From Pseudovirgaria hyperparasitica (Eukaryota; Ascomycota; Dothideomycetes; Acrospermales; Acrospermaceae), in the NCBI RefSeq assembly GCF_010093815.1, contig NW_022985551.1, forward strand, positions 316,832 to 380,831: a stretch of 64,000 bases of DNA. Direction: 5' to 3'. The notes below the pieces were generated by a model that did no database searches, was not told the DNA's origin, and was given only the letters and a program-made list of their open reading frames with translations. This document shows positions 60,501 through 64,000 of the stretch, in pieces. Positions within the stretch are counted from its first letter, which is position 1, and each line of letters opens with the position of its first letter. The translations under genes were made by a program, and so were the position numbers.

Positions 60501-63500
60501 GTCCGTAATAACCTATCTTACTATATTTTACGTAACTTTAAAACTATCGGGTCTATCTTCTATAGATCCATAATTAACTAGGTAAGGTTAATTAGATATT
60601 TACGCCGGGTATTATCGCCCTTCCCGATAGCGCTAATAAACGGCCTACTAGGGACTTCGGTACCGCGTCTTTAGTTACCGGCTTCGGTCTTAGAGATTTA
60701 ATTACTAGTATCGATGTTAGCATCTCGCTAATCGCCTAATAACTTAAAATCTAACCTCGTCCTTAAGAGTTAGGCCTATAGCTACTCTAGGACTCTATGG
60801 CTACTATAATCCTAGGCGCCTTCTTTATAGTTAGGTCTTCTTAATATTCTATTAGCTAGGTTTATACTTCTAGGTTAATAGTAGATTATAAAGTGAAAGT
60901 TTATAAGCTACTTAGCCTATTAGACCTATCGACGGTTTAAAACTATCATACTTATAAACCTCTTTAAGTTATAGTAATTAGTTAGTAACTCGACGTTATA
61001 TATAGTACCTTTAAGATAATATCGCTACTATTTAAACGACTCTACTATTACTAGTAGCTCTTGGTTATAGATAGTATATCTAGTCTTAATATCGACTATT
61101 TTATATGAGAAGAACGTAACTAGATACTATTAGACCTTTTTAGACTTAGTTAGTCTAGGCTAGGAGAGAATGCCTAAGATTATAAATTCTAACGCGTCGG
61201 TTTTAACGCGGATAGGTTTAGTTAGGTCGAAGTATACTAGTAATAGGGTAGTTATAAATGCCTCTTTGATTTTCTTAAAGGAGGCCCTTTCGCCTTCCGA
61301 TAATTCTATAGACTATAATTTAATATTATACTATTTCTATCTACCGCGGACCGTAATAGACGAATCTATAGTAGTAGTGCGCGCGTTAAGCGGTACTACT
61401 AGCCGGGAGAAATGCTTAACGAATTTTCGGTAGTAATTAGCGAATCCGATAAAGACACGTATATCTTAAACCGATTTTAGTTTAGGCTAGTCCACGATAG
61501 TAGTAACCCTATCTCTTTCTATGGTTATACCTTAATTAGTAATAACGAAGCTAAGGAAGTTAACGTGGTCCTAGTAGAACTTATATTTAGATAGCTTAAT
61601 ATATAGCTTATATTTTTCTAGCCTATCTAGGACTACGCGTACGTGCTAGATGTATTCTTCTTCGTTATTAGAGAAGATAAGGATGTTATCGAGGTATACG
61701 ATACACGTCGTGTCGAGTAGGCCTACTAGCGCGTTATTAATATACGCTTAGAAGGTTCCTAGCGCGTTAGTTAGTCTAAAAGAGACTACTATATACTCGA
61801 AGTGTCTATAACGGGTCCTAAACGCCGTTTTCTACTTATCGCCCTTCTTAATACGTAGGCGGTAGTAGACGTCGTATAGATCGAGCTTAGTAAAGATCTT
61901 CACGCGCCCTAGTCTATTAATAGACTCGGAGATAAGAGATAGTAGATAACGATTCTTTTACGTGATGTTATTTAGGCTATAGTAGTTAATATATAGATAG
62001 AGACTTCTATCCTTCTTCTTTATAAAGAGGATTAGAGCTCCGGCTAGAGATATACTAGGCCTAATCTATCCTCGCGTAAGGTTCTTTTCGATATATTCTT
62101 AGAGGACCTATAGCTCGGGTTCTAATAGAGGGTAGATGGGTCCGTATAGGGGTTATTAACCATCTTTAAGGTTAATAGTAAGGTTAGTAGGTTGGTATTA
62201 AAGTAATTTAGACGAGTTAATCGCTAACGCGATATATTAGTATATTTTATACTAATATAGTAGGTTTTCGTCTACTTTAATACTAAGCTCTCTATTTTAA
62301 GTAAGTAAGAGGACGTAGATAGCGGAGATTACCTTTTTATAGTCCTTCTAGAATTATTCATCGTCGACTAGCTATACTAGGTTCTATTATAGTAGGTATA
62401 TACGCCAGCCAGCTGTTTTCTAGATAAAGTCTAGTTTCGGGTTATATTTTTCGAGCCACGGTATACTAAGAATTATGTTAAAGGGACTATCTACCACGAT
62501 AAAGGTTAAGTAGTAGGGTTTCTACTTCCCCCCGCTGTCCTAGATACCGTATTTAATAGTATAGGTACCCTATAATTTAATAGGACCGTCGATACTATAG
62601 AAGGTAGCACCTATTAGTACTTAAATATCGATATTAAGTTCTCGTGCTCGTTAAGTCGATATAACGTTAGTAGCTAAACCGCTATCGAGCATTACGGTCT
62701 AATATTATCCATAAGGGACCTCGATAGGCCTAGCCTATAGTTTAATATACTAGTTAGCTAGTTATCCCTCTATTTTAGTTACGTCTATAAGTCGCGAGGG
62801 TTCCTTATAGATAGTTAGTTTTTTATATCGTATACCGGGTAGTTAGGCGCGATGTATCCTAGCTACTAGCACTTATAGTATATAACTAACTTAGTATCTA
62901 TATTAGTATTCGGTGGTTTCCCTAAGCGGTACTCGGGTACTATATAGCCTATCCTACCATAGGTATAGTAGATAACTTTAGGTCGTTTATACGAGTCGTT
63001 TCTCGCGTCTTAATATATCGACTAGTAGAAAGATCCGCGGTACGGGCCTCGTCTTCTCGAGTTCATAGAGTAGTAGCGCCCACGAGGTATTCCGCGTAAT
63101 CTATTACTAAACCGGTCCTCTTTAGACGATTTTATATTAGATTAGATTAATGGGGATAGTCGTACGCCTATACGATATTAGTTATTTATTATATACTAAT
63201 GTCGTTCTACGAGATTCGCGAGTACCTAAAGGTTAGTAGAGATAGACGTTATAAGGTTAATACGTTCCTTTACGCTCGGGTTAAGGGACCTTTTAAAGTT
63301 ATTATATTATTAAACCATATAATCTTCCTCGGCTTCTCTCTAAAGAGGTCGGAGGTATTTAAGAAGTTATAACGGGGATTATCTCTCTCGCTATTAAGTC
63401 TTAAAGATATGGCTCTAAGCCTATTCACGTCGCTCGGCTCTATTACTAAAGTATTAAAGAAGGAATTCGGTGAACGTGTCCTAGTTATACGTATCCTTAG

Positions 63501-64000
63501 GGTATTTAATTTAATATACTATCTAACGTTTAGATAGCGTTAGGTCTAGGTAGTTCTATACGAACCTAATCTTATTACTATCGTTTATAAATAGGTAGAA
63601 GAATCGGCTATACTAGTAAGCCTATTCGTGAAAGCTTCTTCTGGTTTTACCGTCGAAGTAAGGTAGTTTCTTAGGCTAAGGTAACTAGAATAGTAATAGA
63701 CTTAGTTAGACTATTTCGGCTTAAGTTAATCTATATTAGTATAGATTAGTTACTACTAGTACTAAAGCGCGTAGTACGGCTTCGAGTCTAGTAGTTCGTT
63801 CTTACGCTTTATTAAGTTCGTGAAGTTACTACTCGAGCTAAGTCTAATACTACCTCTCCGCGTGTAGCTTAGTATATATATTATCGTGAGGCGTGGTTAA
63901 TATTAGTCGGTTCTAACGAATTAATTCGTTAATATTAATAGGGTCTAGTCTTATAGTAAGGATAGGTCTAGTATAGTATAAACTAGACCGCGATAGAGTA

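Larger units (their letters stand above)
56434..64000 (-). mobile_element. fossil Ty3/gypsy chromodomain LTR retroelement, copy 2, cut by window end
   Basis: It is the same family as 36,554-44,598, in the opposite orientation. Its 3' LTR is 56,434-56,671 (238 bp, reverse of the copy 1 LTR). Internal parts follow in mirror order: post-pol with antisense frame (56.7-58.9 kb), chromodomain (about 59.2-59.3), integrase (about 59.7-60.6), RNase H (about 60.8-61.3), reverse transcriptase (about 61.5-62.1), protease (about 62.4-62.7), gag (62.7-64.0). The last base corresponds to copy 1 position 37,030, so about 476 bp including the other LTR lie beyond the edge. It is heavily broken with many breaks. 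The outer flank of the LTR reads GTTTA, the expected target duplication. Confidence 0.92.

Noticed and set aside
1-64000. tRNA or rRNA genes
   Set aside because: I scanned by eye for tRNA B-box-like GGTTCGAATCC strings and rRNA-like sequence and saw none; a covariance search was not possible.

Overview
The window looks like a filamentous ascomycete chromosome (Pezizomycotina; I would guess a Dothideomycete). Protein genes carry short introns of about 47-76 bp with GT..AG ends. The families are typical of these fungi: PTH11-like rhodopsin-domain protein, HET, NACHT, NRPS-like adenylation enzyme and phenylalanine ammonia-lyase. GC-balanced gene blocks alternate abruptly with very AT/TA-rich blocks of transposon remains, which is the look of repeat-induced point mutation (RIP).

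Layout. 1-26.4 kb is a gene block. It holds the 5' part of a Ser-rich protein (off the left edge), an unrecognised two-exon protein, a stand-alone adenylation enzyme, a possible transcription-factor relic, a PTH11/rhodopsin-type membrane protein, phenylalanine ammonia-lyase, a small F-box protein, MON1, a D-serine-dehydratase-like enzyme, the vacuolar TRP channel YVC1 and a small secreted Cys/Ser/Pro-rich protein. 26.5-47.4 kb is one large fossil Ty3/gypsy chromodomain retroelement on the minus strand, with 138-bp LTRs and target duplication GAATC. A second complete-length Ty3/gypsy fossil sits inside it at 36,554-44,598 on the plus strand, with 238-bp LTRs and target duplication GTCTC. 47.7-54.7 kb is a gene island: a large secreted S41 (CPAF-like) peptidase, a NACHT-type STAND NTPase, and a HET-domain protein tail to tail with the NACHT gene. 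55.0-56.4 kb holds a likely solo LTR and a roughly 16-bp minisatellite. From 56,434 to the right edge is a minus-strand copy of the same 8-kb family as the nested element, cut off by the window end.

How things may fit together. MON1 and YVC1 are core vacuole genes. Phenylalanine ammonia-lyase and the adenylation-only enzyme lie within 5 kb of each other and could be a small phenylpropanoid/aromatic-acid module (inference). The NACHT and HET genes, set between two copies of one retroelement family in inverted orientation, look like a non-self recognition pair in a rearrangement-prone island (inference). The secreted Cys-rich protein ends about 160 bp from the first transposon, which is where many fungal effector candidates lie. 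Most exon joins below were worked out by hand from frame, GT/AG sites and family resemblance. No alignment or search was run.
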